A DNA stretch of 64,000 nucleotides from assembly GCA_044351265.1 (NCBI GenBank), contig JBILGC010000004.1, positions 29,801 through 93,800 of the forward strand, given 5' to 3'. The notes under the pieces are model-generated. The model was not told where the DNA came from. It saw only the letters and a list, made by a program, of their open reading frames with translations, and searched no databases. Of the stretch, positions 8,765 through 17,414 are shown in pieces. Position 1 is the first letter of the stretch. The number at the start of each line of letters is the position of its first letter. Both the position numbers and the translations under genes were made by a program. This DNA comes from JAJTFA01 sp044351265. Lineage in GTDB: Bacteria > Bacteroidota > Bacteroidia > UKL13-3.

Positions 8765-8956
8765 TTACTTTTTCTTAGCAGCTTTCTTAGCGGCTTTCTT
8801 AGCAGCTTTCTTAGGAGCAGCTTTCTTAGCAGCTTTCTTAGCAGCTTTCTTAGGAGCAGCTTTCTTAGCAGCTTTCTTAGCAGCTTTCTTAGGAGCAGCT
8901 TTCTTAGCAGCTGACTTAGTAGGAGCTGCTTTTTTGGTTGATTTTTTAGTTGCCAT
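8765..8956 (-). CDS. Histone H1-like Lys/Ala-rich DNA-binding protein
   Basis: A 63-residue protein made almost only of Lys and Ala with a few Pro, Thr and Ser. After a short head (MATKKSTKKAAPTKS) it carries three exact 13-residue repeats AAPKKAAKKAAKK (residues 20-58) and a KK-rich end. The composition and AAPKK periodicity match bacterial histone H1-like C-terminal tails (HC1/HupN-type), which bind DNA non-specifically and compact nucleoids. There is no globular domain. It has its own strong promoter (8986-9016) and terminator (8713-8743), so it is a stand-alone and probably well expressed gene. The repeats could change copy number between strains. Confidence 0.85.
   Translation of the reverse strand: MATKKSTKKAAPTKSAAKKAAPKKAAKKAAKKAAPKKAAKKAAKKAAPKKAAKKAAKKAAKKK
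8783..8899 (-). repeat. Three tandem 39-bp coding repeats in the H1-like gene
   Basis: The DNA encoding residues 20-58 repeats with a 39-bp period (13 codons) and nearly identical codon choice. The preference for GCT and AAG codons in every unit points to recent tandem duplication or gene conversion. Confidence 0.85.
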
Positions 8957-9444
8957 GTTTTATAACATTTGATTGATTACGAAAACAAAGTTATACATGT
9001 GAATAAAAATATCAAATACTTCCTCACTATCAAGGCGAAAAAGTATGCATAAAAATATGTTGATAACTGTGATAAATCAATGAAAACTATTGATTTTACT
9101 GATATCTTCATCAGTCATCTATCAACAAAAAAAAATAAAAAAAAATTTACTGTTATTCAGTTTGTTACGATAAAAACGATGATTCATCAAAAAAAATATA
9201 TAAAAACAAATAATATATATCTCTGAAGATGCTTGATTCTACAGGTATTTCTGCTTGTTATGAGTTTTTTTTGGGTTATTACGTTTGTTGTCATACTTCT
9301 TTTTCATTAAAAATCACTTCAACTTTTTTGAGCATGAAATACTGCTTTCCAAAGTATATTTTTTTATACAGCATAATTTGCCTGTACAAATTTGTTGTTC
9401 TGATTTTTTACCAATTCCTTTGAATACTATTAGTAAAAATTCGA
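8957..9444. other. AT-rich intergenic region with nested inverted repeats
   Basis: About 490 bases between the divergent H1-like and cinA genes, with long A-runs (9127-9146) and no credible gene. Apart from the H1-like promoter it holds a compact inverted-repeat element at 9058-9127. The outer arms TGTTGATA/TATCAACA (8 bp) enclose two hairpins: AATCAAT/ATTGATT at 9075-9095 and ACTGAT/ATCAGT at 9098-9115. Together they make a three-way-junction-like fold. No obvious cinA promoter was recognised. Confidence 0.6.
8986..9016 (-). promoter_or_regulatory. Consensus Bacteroidota promoter for the H1-like gene
   Basis: On the minus strand, TTTG (9013-9016), a 19-base spacer and TAACTTTG (8986-8993) match the primary sigma factor consensus TTTG-N19-TAnnTTTG. 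The implied 5' UTR is about 25 bases. Confidence 0.8.
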
Positions 9445-10704
9445 ATGAGTATTCAACAAGTTAATGCTGCTATCATTACGATTGGTGATGAAATTTTAAT
9501 CGGACAAATTACCGATACCAACTCTGCTTGGTTAGGCCAGGAGCTTGGTAATGCAGGCATTCGCGTTAATTATCGCATTTCTGTTGGCGATAGAAAAGAA
9601 CATATTATTCATGCTTTAAATGAAGCATCAAAGTTTGCTGATATAATCATTACAACCGGTGGCTTGGGTCCAACTAAGGATGATATCACCAAACATACTT
9701 TCTGCGAATACTTTAATACCATACTTGTAGAAAATGAAGAAGTCAAGAATTGGGTAACTAAAATATTTCGCTTGCGAAAGTTGCCCATCATTCAAAGTAA
9801 TCTTGATCAGGCATTGGTCCCTCAAAATTGTAAAGTACTTTTTAACAGAAGTGGAACTGCTCCGGGTATGTGGTTTGCTCAACAAGGAAAAGTTTATATC
9901 AGCATGCCGGGGGTGCCTTTTGAAATGAAAACTATTTTTACCGAAGAGGCATTGCCTTTTCTTAAACAAAGTTTTACGCTTCCTTTCATTTTGCATCGTA
10001 CTATACTAACAGCTTGCATAGGTGAATCTTTTCTTGCGAAGAAAATTGCAACTTGGGAAAGTAATTTGCCTCCTCATATTCAATTAGCCTATCTACCATC
10101 TGTGGGTCAGGTTAGATTAAGGCTTAGCGGTTATAGCAGTGAGGAAACTAAACTTACCGCTGAAATGAATGAGCAGATTAATATGCTTTATCTACTGGCA
10201 GGTGAGCATATTTACGGAGAAGAAAATGATACGTTACAGCAAGCGGTAGGTAAATTACTACTTCAACATAAACAAACCCTATGCACTGCTGAAAGTTGTA
10301 CAGGTGGTTATCTGGCACATTTAATCACATCCGTTCCTGGAAGCTCGGCTTACTATAATGGCAGTATCATCAGCTATGCCAATGAGATTAAAGTAAATGA
10401 ACTCGGTGTTGACCCGCAGATTTTAGCCTCTGATGGATCAGTGAGTGAAGCATGTGTGAGACAAATGGCAGAAGCGGCAAGAAAAAAACTGAACACAGAG
10501 TATGCTATCGCTACAAGTGGAATCGCAGGTCCATCGGGAGGCTCAGATGAAAAACCTGTTGGCACTGTATGGATTGCAGTAAGCAGCGCACAGCAAACCA
10601 TTGCACAGCAATTTAATATGGGCGATAGCAGAGAAAGAACCATTCTTCGCACAGCCCTGCAAGGATTATTTATGTTACGCAGTATGATTTTGTCTTGCAA
10701 ATAG
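9445..10704 (+). CDS. cinA: CinA family protein (NMN deamidase / ADP-ribose pyrophosphatase type)
   Basis: A 419-residue two-domain CinA. The N-terminal MoaB/MogA-like (COG1058) domain, about 1-170, has GDEILIGQITDTN (14-26) and TTGGLGPTKDD (70-80). The C-terminal CinA domain (about 260-415) has the nucleophile motif TAESCTGG with Ser284 and SYANEIK. In characterised members the C-terminal domain deamidates nicotinamide mononucleotide, and the N-terminal domain hydrolyses ADP-ribose, for NAD salvage. The competence link is historical. Length is normal. The 2-oxo acid dehydrogenase E2 gene follows on the same strand but has its own promoter. Confidence 0.93.
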   Translation: MSIQQVNAAIITIGDEILIGQITDTNSAWLGQELGNAGIRVNYRISVGDRKEHIIHALNEASKFADIIITTGGLGPTKDDITKHTFCEYFNTILVENEEVKNWVTKIFRLRKLPIIQSNLDQALVPQNCKVLFNRSGTAPGMWFAQQGKVYISMPGVPFEMKTIFTEEALPFLKQSFTLPFILHRTILTACIGESFLAKKIATWESNLPPHIQLAYLPSVGQVRLRLSGYSSEETKLTAEMNEQINMLYLLAGEHIYGEENDTLQQAVGKLLLQHKQTLCTAESCTGGYLAHLITSVPGSSAYYNGSIISYANEIKVNELGVDPQILASDGSVSEACVRQMAEAARKKLNTEYAIATSGIAGPSGGSDEKPVGTVWIAVSSAQQTIAQQFNMGDSRERTILRTALQGLFMLRSMILSCK

Positions 10705-10733
10705 CCAAAACCTGATTTTCTCCTTTATATTAA

Positions 10734-10764
10734 TTGGCATAAGTCCCCCAAAAAATTAAATTTG
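10734..10764 (+). promoter_or_regulatory. Promoter of the E2 gene
   Basis: TTG (10734-10736), a 20-base spacer and TAAATTTG (10757-10764) match the Bacteroidota consensus. The predicted transcription start near 10770 lies downstream of cinA and upstream of both possible E2 start codons. Confidence 0.75.
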
Positions 10765-10817
10765 CCTCCACTTTCCTAAAAGTTTATTTAATGGAAAGTG
10801 CGCTTAACAAATTAAAT

Positions 10818-12128
10818 ATGGCAGAATTTCAACTGGTAATGCCCAAAATGGGCGAAAGCATAGCAGAAGCAACCATTATTCGCTGGGTAAAAAATGAAGG
10901 CGATGCAATTTCGGCAGATGAAACCATTTTAGAAATTGCAACCGATAAGGTTGACAGTGAAGTGCCCAGCCCCAAAGCTGGTATGCTTAAAAAACGTTTG
11001 TTCAAGGAAAATGATGTGGTGGCGGTTGGTGCTGTTATAGCCATTATAGAAACAGAATCATCTTCGGCAGTTGCTCCTGCAGCTCCGGTTGCACCTCCAA
11101 AAACTGAAACACCCGTTGCTCAAATTGAAAAAACAGTTGCTGCTGCACAACAAATAATTATTCCTGCCTCTGCAGGTGGTTCACGCTTTTATTCACCGCT
11201 GGTTTTAAATATTGCTAAAGAAGAAAATATTGGTATGGCAGAGCTTGAAACCATTACCGGAACAGGCAGCGAAGGCCGTGTTACCAAACGTGATGTGCTT
11301 GCTTATTTGCAAAATAGAGGTGCTGCTACGCCATTTGCAAATACGCCTGCACCGGATTACAAACCTGCTGTTAGTGCTTCCGTAAATGTGCCTCAACCTC
11401 CTAAGGTTTCTGTATCCGGTGGAGATGAAATTATTGAAATGGATCGTATGCGTAAACTCATATCCGATCATATGGTAATGAGTAAACATACTTCACCGCA
11501 TGTTACTTCTTTCGTAGAGGCAGATGTAACAAATATGGTTTTGTGGAGAGATAAAGCCAAGAAGGTTTACGAAAAACGTGAGGGTGAAAAAATTACCTTT
11601 ACTCCAATGTTTATTGAATGTGTTGTTAGAGCCATTAAAGACTTTCCAATTATTAATGTTTCGGTTGACGGCTACAATATCATTAAAAGAAAAGCAATCA
11701 ATATCGGAATGGCAGCTGCTCTCCCTTCAGGCAATTTAATTGTGCCTGTTATTAAGAATGCCGATATGATGAATCTGGTAGGTTTAACCAAAACCGTAAA
11801 TGATTTGGCCAACCGTGCACGCAATAATAAATTAGCACCTGAAGAAATTTCCGGTGGAACATTTACCCTTACCAATGTGGGTGGCTTTGGCAATGTAATG
11901 GGTACACCAATTATTAATCAACCTCAGGTTGCTATTATGGCTACCGGTTCTATTAAGAAAAAACCTGCCGTTATCGAAACTGAAATGGGTGATGTAATTG
12001 CCATACGCCACATGATGTTCTTATCACTCAGCTATGATCACCGCGTGGTTGATGGCTCATTGGGTGGCTCTTTCCTCAGACGTGTGGGCGATTATATGGA
12101 GCAGTGGGATGTAAACAGGGAAGTGTAA
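10818..12128 (+). CDS. 2-oxo acid dehydrogenase E2 subunit (dihydrolipoamide acyltransferase)
   Basis: The E2 core enzyme transfers acyl groups from lipoyl-lysine to CoA in a pyruvate- or branched-chain 2-oxo acid dehydrogenase complex. It has 436 residues from the ATG at 10818, which matches the family N-terminus (MAEFQLVMPKMGES). An in-frame ATG at 10791 would add nine unconserved residues. Domains in order: lipoyl domain with Lys44 in ATDKVD, Ala/Pro-rich linker, peripheral subunit-binding domain (about 122-165), and catalytic domain with YDHRVVDG (His408, Asp412). E1 and E3 genes are not adjacent, so the specific substrate is not settled. Confidence 0.93.
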   Translation: MAEFQLVMPKMGESIAEATIIRWVKNEGDAISADETILEIATDKVDSEVPSPKAGMLKKRLFKENDVVAVGAVIAIIETESSSAVAPAAPVAPPKTETPVAQIEKTVAAAQQIIIPASAGGSRFYSPLVLNIAKEENIGMAELETITGTGSEGRVTKRDVLAYLQNRGAATPFANTPAPDYKPAVSASVNVPQPPKVSVSGGDEIIEMDRMRKLISDHMVMSKHTSPHVTSFVEADVTNMVLWRDKAKKVYEKREGEKITFTPMFIECVVRAIKDFPIINVSVDGYNIIKRKAINIGMAAALPSGNLIVPVIKNADMMNLVGLTKTVNDLANRARNNKLAPEEISGGTFTLTNVGGFGNVMGTPIINQPQVAIMATGSIKKKPAVIETEMGDVIAIRHMMFLSLSYDHRVVDGSLGGSFLRRVGDYMEQWDVNREV

Positions 12129-12181
12129 GTACTTTATATCTTACTTCTTTTCGGTATTTTGCATACATAATTTGCTTGTGC

Positions 12182-12490
12182 ATGTATTCATATCATTCAC
12201 TTATTAAATTTTTTAGTGCCATCGGTTTCAGAAAATCTCTGACGGTTTTTGTCCTAGCCCTACTTGTTTCTCTATCTGTTGCTACTTTAAGTTCATGCTC
12301 AGGAAACAGCAGTGATGAAGGCAGGGGATCAGTATATGTAAAACCTTCAGTTGATTACCGTGGAAGATACAGAAGAGGACATGTACGCATGCCGGTTAGT
12401 ACAAGAAAAGATGCCTTAAAAAGAAGAAACAACTCTCGCTATTATTATCATACAAGAGGTAAGTATCGCAGAAAAAGCAAAAAGGATTAA
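12182..12490 (+). CDS. Small Arg/Tyr-rich lipoprotein
   Basis: A 102-residue protein of unknown function. I chose the ATG at 12182 over an upstream in-frame start at 12104 that would overlap the E2 gene. The 12182 start places a signal sequence (FVLALLVSLSVATL) before the lipobox LSSC. The mature part is strongly basic and rich in Arg, Tyr and Ser (YRGRYRRGHVRM, YYYHTRGKYRRKSKKD), suggesting contact with an anionic surface such as peptidoglycan or nucleic acid. That is inference only. It is convergent with the DUF58 gene, 31 bp apart. Confidence 0.65.
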   Translation: MYSYHSLIKFFSAIGFRKSLTVFVLALLVSLSVATLSSCSGNSSDEGRGSVYVKPSVDYRGRYRRGHVRMPVSTRKDALKRRNNSRYYYHTRGKYRRKSKKD

Positions 12491-12521
12491 TAGGTTTATT
12501 TATTGTATTACGTACTTCCGC

Positions 12522-13433
12522 TTAGCTTAACTTAGCCCGCTTTGTAAGAAAAGACATCAGCACTTGGTTAAAATCAGTACCAATGCTGGCTTCAACAAAA
12601 TCAATTTTAAACTGTGCACATTTTAGCTTTAACTCATGCCTGAATTTATTTAAAGCAGCAAGGTATTGCTCCTTTACCTGAGCAGGAAAGAGTTTTAGCT
12701 TCTCACCGGTTTCACTATCAATAAAAAGGTATGGCCTGTTGCTGAAATCGAATTCCGTTTCCATCTTTTTGTCTTCCACATCAAACACAATCACTTCGTG
12801 CTTATTGTATTTCAAATGCTGCAATGCAGCGAACAGCTCCTCTTCAGCACCTGCATTTTGAAACATATCACTAAAAATAACAACCAGTGATCTTTTATGA
12901 AGCATTTCTGCCAACTGGTGCAAGGCCGGAGCCAAACTGCTTTTTTTATTATTATTGCCGGTTTGCAAGGCTTCTTCTAATTTATTAATCAATAGTTTTT
13001 GATGCGAGGCACTTAACTTGCATCCGGTATGAAACGCAATGCCTTCATTCATCAATGTTAATCCGCAGGCATCTCTTTGTTTCTTTAGCAGTTGTATAAG
13101 TGATGCCGCTGCATAGGCAGAAAAACGAAGCTTGTTTAATCCTGCTTCCGGAATATACATGGATCCTGATGTATCAATAACCAGCTGACAACGCAGGTTG
13201 GTTTCTTCCTCATAGCGTTTCACAAATAATTTATCGGTTCTGGCAAACAACTTCCAATCTATATGGCGGGTTGATTCTCCGGTATTGTAAAGTCGGTGTT
13301 CAGCAAACTCAACCGAGAAGCCATGAAACGGACTGCGGTGCAAACCGGTAATAAAACCTTCAACCACCTGTTTGGCTAAAAACTCCAGATTTCCGGTTTG
13401 CAGCAAATCTTTTTCCGTAATGTTTACAAGCAT
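12522..13433 (-). CDS. DUF58 domain protein with vWA-like fold
   Basis: A 303-residue soluble protein. The DUF58 signature is seen in the segment FVEFAEHRLYNTGESTRHIDW-like (about residues 42-61), where arginine and tryptophan precede the vWA-like domain. The MIDAS-type motif DTSGSM follows about 30 residues later. DUF58 proteins usually sit next to MoxR AAA ATPases and vWA/BatA proteins in systems for cofactor insertion or envelope stress. No moxR or bat gene is present here, so it is an orphan in this window. Convergent with the small lipoprotein and divergent from the acyltransferase gene (113 bp). Confidence 0.85.
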   Translation of the reverse strand: MLVNITEKDLLQTGNLEFLAKQVVEGFITGLHRSPFHGFSVEFAEHRLYNTGESTRHIDWKLFARTDKLFVKRYEEETNLRCQLVIDTSGSMYIPEAGLNKLRFSAYAAASLIQLLKKQRDACGLTLMNEGIAFHTGCKLSASHQKLLINKLEEALQTGNNNKKSSLAPALHQLAEMLHKRSLVVIFSDMFQNAGAEEELFAALQHLKYNKHEVIVFDVEDKKMETEFDFSNRPYLFIDSETGEKLKLFPAQVKEQYLAALNKFRHELKLKCAQFKIDFVEASIGTDFNQVLMSFLTKRAKLS

Positions 13434-13546
13434 TCTTCAAATGTAAACTTCTGCTTTAAATAAATGAATTCATATAATCTTAACACAGCCTTGAGTTTAA
13501 CTTAATATCAATCTAACACTTTCGTAACCATTAAATAAGGTAAACC

Positions 13547-15301
13547 ATGGCAGTAAAAGAATTGATATCAGCTGATGATTTTTCAGAATCAATCGGTCTT
13601 AAGAAATTGAAGATGGCCACCCTTGCTCCAGCACTCATGAAGTTGCTTAAGCTTAAAAAGGTAAATAAACTATACGAAAAGAATATTGAGCAGCATGGAG
13701 TTGAATTCGCTGAGGCCATATTGAAGGAGCTGGGAGTTGCATTTGAGTTTAACGATGAGGAGCTTAAAAATATACCGGCCAATGAGCCTTTTGTGGTGGT
13801 TAGCAATCATCCCTATGGAGGCATTGATGGTTTAATGATGATTGCCCTGCTTGCGCGCGTTAGGCCTGATTTAAAAATTATGGCAAATTACCTGTTGCAG
13901 CAAATCAAACCCCTTGAGCAGTATTTTGTTTCTGTTGATCCTTTTGATAAAAAGAAGGGAAATGATGTGAATCTGCGTGGAATTAAAAATTGCATGCAGT
14001 TGCTTCGCAACGGCAATCCCGTAGTTATTTTTCCGGCAGGTGAGGTTTCTTCTTTAAAGATAAATAATCTGAAAATTAGTGATAAGGTTTGGAATCCGGT
14101 AGTAGGTAAGCTTATACTTAAATCCAACGTACGGGTGGTACCGGTATATTTTAGCGGGTACAACAGTCTGTTTTTTAATATCCTGGGTTTACTACATCCT
14201 GCATTGCGTACGGCTCGATTGCCTTCTGAGTTATTTAATAAGAAGAATGATAAAGTAGTAATAAGAATTGGCAAACCTCTTTCATTAAAAACAATTGAAG
14301 CATTTAAGGATCCCAATGATTTGATGCGTTATCTCAGAGCAAAAACGTATGCGCTTGGTTCCGGTTTAGATGTGCACGATTTTTTTGGTAAGCGCATACT
14401 CCCTGTTTTAAGTAAGCCCATTCCGATAATAAATGAAACTCCCCGGGAATTGATAATGAAGGAAATTGATTCTATCAAACCACGATCATTGCTTTTTACA
14501 CATGAAAATTTTGAAGTATTTATTTCCGGTGCACGTTTTATTCCGAACATTCTTCGAGAAATTTCACGTCTGCGTGAAATAACTTTCAGGCAGGTGGGTG
14601 AAGGCACTAACCGTAGTTATGATGCAGATGAATACGATTTGAACTATAAACACTTATTTATATGGGATACAAAGGCAAAGCTGATTGTTGGGGCATACCG
14701 AATAGGTGTTGGAGATGTGCTTTACAGGCGTTACAAAAAAGAGGGATTTTATCTGAATGAGTTGTTTAAAATCAGCAGCGAATTTACTCCTATTTTCAAG
14801 CAATCGCTCGAATTGGGCCGGTCATTTATAAGAGAAGAATACCAAAAGAAGCCTTTTAGCCTTATGCTGCTATGGAAGGGTATCAATGAGTTTATCAAGC
14901 GTGAGAACAATCGTTTTCAATATCTGATTGGTCCGGTAAGTATTAGTAACAGTTTTTCTTCATTAAGCAAAGATTTATTAGTTGATTTCATTAGGCAACA
15001 TCACTACGATACTGAACTTGCAAGTATGGTTAAGCCACGCAAGCGTTTTAAATTTCAGCACAAAGGGGAGGGGAAAGAACTTCGAAACAGTAAGGTGTCA
15101 GATATTAAGTTATTGGATCAGATGATATCTGAAATCGAGGTGAAGCACACTAAGGTTCCTGTTTTATTAAAAAAGTATTTGAAGCAGAATGCTAAAATCA
15201 TTGCCTTCAACATTGATCCCAAGTTTAATCATTCTTTAGACGGATTTTTGGTAATGAAATTAAAAGATATACCAAAAGATACTTTTGATTTAATTAGCTA
15301 A
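13547..15301 (+). CDS. Fused O-/N-acyltransferase, OlsF-like (ornithine or glycine aminolipid synthesis)
   Basis: A 584-residue fusion. The N-terminal half (about 75-290) is a PlsC-type glycerolipid acyltransferase with SNHPYGGIDG (His88, Asp94; H-x5-D instead of the usual H-x4-D) and FPAGEVSS (162-169). The C-terminal half (about 310-540) is a GNAT/OlsB-like domain of the putative-hemolysin type. This order (O-acyltransferase, then N-acyltransferase) is that of OlsF, which makes ornithine lipids from ornithine in Flavobacterium and Serratia. In Bacteroides the related GlsB/GlsA pair makes glycine lipids. The amino acid substrate here is unknown. No additional lipid gene is adjacent; the convergent neighbour is the LPP20 lipoprotein. 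Confidence 0.75.
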   Translation: MAVKELISADDFSESIGLKKLKMATLAPALMKLLKLKKVNKLYEKNIEQHGVEFAEAILKELGVAFEFNDEELKNIPANEPFVVVSNHPYGGIDGLMMIALLARVRPDLKIMANYLLQQIKPLEQYFVSVDPFDKKKGNDVNLRGIKNCMQLLRNGNPVVIFPAGEVSSLKINNLKISDKVWNPVVGKLILKSNVRVVPVYFSGYNSLFFNILGLLHPALRTARLPSELFNKKNDKVVIRIGKPLSLKTIEAFKDPNDLMRYLRAKTYALGSGLDVHDFFGKRILPVLSKPIPIINETPRELIMKEIDSIKPRSLLFTHENFEVFISGARFIPNILREISRLREITFRQVGEGTNRSYDADEYDLNYKHLFIWDTKAKLIVGAYRIGVGDVLYRRYKKEGFYLNELFKISSEFTPIFKQSLELGRSFIREEYQKKPFSLMLLWKGINEFIKRENNRFQYLIGPVSISNSFSSLSKDLLVDFIRQHHYDTELASMVKPRKRFKFQHKGEGKELRNSKVSDIKLLDQMISEIEVKHTKVPVLLKKYLKQNAKIIAFNIDPKFNHSLDGFLVMKLKDIPKDTFDLIS

Positions 15302-15304
15302 CAA

Positions 15305-16696
15305 CTATTTTTCTTTTAGCAGTAGCTCTGTTTTGAGTTTAGGAAATATCTTGCGTTGCAATTGATCATTGGCTGTTTTGTATGCATCAATACCTGCATT
15401 TTCCGGTGTGGTTTGAAAACCTTTTATTTCTATCAAGGCATCTTTAAAAACTTCTGCATCATTAGTATTGTCAAGTAATGACATAAAGAGGTTTAATGAT
15501 GCCTGATGCATATTGCCCCAGATAATTCCCAGCGATTTGGTATTGGCACTCACCCTTATCAGATAGTCGGCATCATCTTTATTTCTAACAAAATTGCATC
15601 CTGCACTATCTATTAGTAATTTTTTAATAACAGGTTCAATATAGTTCATTGGCAGCCTAACAGATAAATTTTGCTCATCCGTTTCGAGATACATCTTGAT
15701 GGCTTCAACATTTACCCTTATGGTGGTGCTGGGCACATCCAATGAAAGTAAAATATTTTGTAACGACTGGCTAAGACTATCAACCCTAATGGCTTTTTGC
15801 AAATCAGTTGAGATGCGCACCAGTTGCACAGGGTCTTTAGAAAGTATGCGGGCTATAGAAAAAGAAGCAGTGCCCTGATGATCTGTTTCAGTTTGTGCGC
15901 CATATTCCATACGTCCCTGATCATTGCTCAGCTTCATGGGCATAAATGGCACAGGCGGCTTTTCACTGCCTGCATTGTTTAGAAAGGCAAATACATCAAA
16001 AGGTGCCGATACAGGTTTGCCAACTTTACCTTTAAGGTTAGTCACCTGGCTTTGAAAAGTAACTTTATACAATTGGTTTTGTAAACTGCTGAGTATTTCA
16101 TTTACCAGATAAACTTGTTTGCCGTGATAAACGGTTTGAATATCCTCATTTAAAAATTCCTGCAGCGCTGCAAGTGCTTTTACTTTAAGCCTAAATGCCT
16201 GCATATAATTTGAGCGCAAATCAAATGATTCGCCTCTTTCAAAAAAGTCTTCGGCCCTTTCTGTGGCTATCATCAGTCTTCTTTTTCTTGCTGCTGCAAA
16301 GTCTTCTTTCGAAAGGCGGTAGTAAATCCAGAAATTTTCTGCATCCTCCCAACTATCCACCACCTGAAAGTTTTCAATGGTATTGAGTGCAGAGATTTTC
16401 GACTCAGATTCAAACTGCTGTTTAAACTCTGTGTTGTTTTGAAATTGCGATAAAACAGAATTACTCGCAACCGTTACCTTGATTTCTGCTATTAAATCAT
16501 TGAGGGCATTTTTCTTGGCAATCTGCTGAAAATCGATGGGATTATTTTTTTTGGAAGCAATGCCTACACCCACATAATAAGCCATATTAACCGGGCGATT
16601 AAATACCCAGCCAGGTTTGGTTTTTACATTCTTTTTAGTTGTGCTGCAAGACAGAGCAAAAAGAGTACATATAAAAATTAAGGCAAGCTTTTTCAT
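15305..16696 (-). CDS. LPP20 family lipoprotein (large)
   Basis: A 463-residue lipoprotein. The ATG at 16696 is preferred over one seven codons upstream because it starts directly at the signal sequence (MKKLALIFICTLFALSC), with lipobox Cys near residue 17. An LPP20-type domain follows (about 25-150: GWVFNRPVNMAYYVGVGIAS, then QQIAKKNALNDLIAEIKV). The rest is a beta-rich region resembling tandem envelope-assembly domains. The family includes Helicobacter LPP20, but its function is not established. It is the last gene of the minus-strand envelope cluster. A terminator precedes it, so it probably has its own promoter or depends on read-through. Confidence 0.75.
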   Translation of the reverse strand: MKKLALIFICTLFALSCSTTKKNVKTKPGWVFNRPVNMAYYVGVGIASKKNNPIDFQQIAKKNALNDLIAEIKVTVASNSVLSQFQNNTEFKQQFESESKISALNTIENFQVVDSWEDAENFWIYYRLSKEDFAAARKRRLMIATERAEDFFERGESFDLRSNYMQAFRLKVKALAALQEFLNEDIQTVYHGKQVYLVNEILSSLQNQLYKVTFQSQVTNLKGKVGKPVSAPFDVFAFLNNAGSEKPPVPFMPMKLSNDQGRMEYGAQTETDHQGTASFSIARILSKDPVQLVRISTDLQKAIRVDSLSQSLQNILLSLDVPSTTIRVNVEAIKMYLETDEQNLSVRLPMNYIEPVIKKLLIDSAGCNFVRNKDDADYLIRVSANTKSLGIIWGNMHQASLNLFMSLLDNTNDAEVFKDALIEIKGFQTTPENAGIDAYKTANDQLQRKIFPKLKTELLLKEK

Positions 16697-16708
16697 GTGT
16701 TTATTTAA

Positions 16709-16741
16709 AAAAACCACAGCCGCTGTGCAACTGTGGTTTTT
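16709..16741 (-). terminator. Intrinsic terminator between the two LPP20-type genes
   Basis: An 11-bp stem (AAAAACCACAG with CTGTGGTTTTT) encloses an 11-base loop. On the minus strand a T-run of seven completes a standard terminator for the small LPP20-like gene. It ends 12 bases before the start of the large LPP20 gene. Confidence 0.8.
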
Positions 16742-16759
16742 ATTATGCGGGCTGCGAGA

Positions 16760-17356
16760 TTAGTAGCCTCTTTCTTTAGCCAGTTTATCCATCTCACTAT
16801 TAAAAATCTCCTCAAACTTCTTCTTGTCGTAGTCCTGCTGTAATCTTTGGTTATTGCTGATACTTTTATTAATGCCATTTAGCACGGTTTCTTTATTGGC
16901 CTCAACTGCAACCCACCAGGTATACGTTCCATTGGTTTCTTTGAATTGTTTCTCGCCAATAATGCGCACATCAGTTAAGATTTGATTGGTTACCTCTCTC
17001 GACATTTCTTCAAACTTGTTAGAGAATTCCTGGGTGCTTGCAATTTGGCGCTGGTTGGTATATTGCTCAGTTACTTTTTTTACGGTAGTTTGTATTAAGC
17101 TGGCCATTTCTGATTTGGCATTTTGTAAAGCTATTTTTTTAGCTGTGCTTAAATCCATGCTGTTGCCAAGGGCTTTTGAGCGGAAATACTCTTTATCGCT
17201 TTGGAATTCTTTACCTGTAAAAGGTACGCTAATTTCTACAGCACCTGTTTGCGATTGCAGGCTAGGAGCTTGTTTTTTTGATTTGCAAGATTGTGCACCT
17301 ATAATAGCCAGTGCAGCTAAAGCTGAAAGTGTCAGCGTTTTGATGTTGTTTTTCAT
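16760..17356 (-). CDS. LPP20-like lipoprotein (small)
   Basis: A 198-residue lipoprotein. The chosen ATG at 17356 gives MKNNIKTLTLSALAALAIIG with lipobox Cys shortly after (AQSCKSKK). An upstream in-frame ATG would run into the patatin gene. The mature part contains STAKKIALQNAKSEMASLIQ, the same helix type as the LPP20 domain in the next gene, and a WWVAVEANKETV strand. The two genes appear to be a diverged pair. It lies 58 bp after the patatin gene and is followed by a strong terminator. Function unknown; an envelope location is predicted. Confidence 0.7.
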   Translation of the reverse strand: MKNNIKTLTLSALAALAIIGAQSCKSKKQAPSLQSQTGAVEISVPFTGKEFQSDKEYFRSKALGNSMDLSTAKKIALQNAKSEMASLIQTTVKKVTEQYTNQRQIASTQEFSNKFEEMSREVTNQILTDVRIIGEKQFKETNGTYTWWVAVEANKETVLNGINKSISNNQRLQQDYDKKKFEEIFNSEMDKLAKERGY

Positions 17357-17414
17357 ATTGATTGGATGCTTGTGTTTTGTTGTTTGCAATTGATGTGCCA
17401 GAAAATCTATGCCA

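Noticed and set aside
8730..8972. Plus-strand frame opposite the H1-like gene (Ala/Phe/Leu-rich)
   Set aside because: Antisense shadow of the Lys/Ala repeats; no start context. The minus frame has promoter and terminator.
9058..9127. DnaA-box-like 9-mers (TTATCAACA, CTATCAACA) suggesting oriC
   Set aside because: Each differs from TTATCCACA, there are only two, and no dnaA, dnaN or gidA-type genes are present. Gene orientation does not switch cleanly at this point. A GC-skew plot would settle it.
9229..9423. 64-residue open frame in the gap before cinA
   Set aside because: Low-complexity, Phe/Tyr/Cys-rich translation of very AT-rich DNA with no signal-peptide pattern, family resemblance or promoter.
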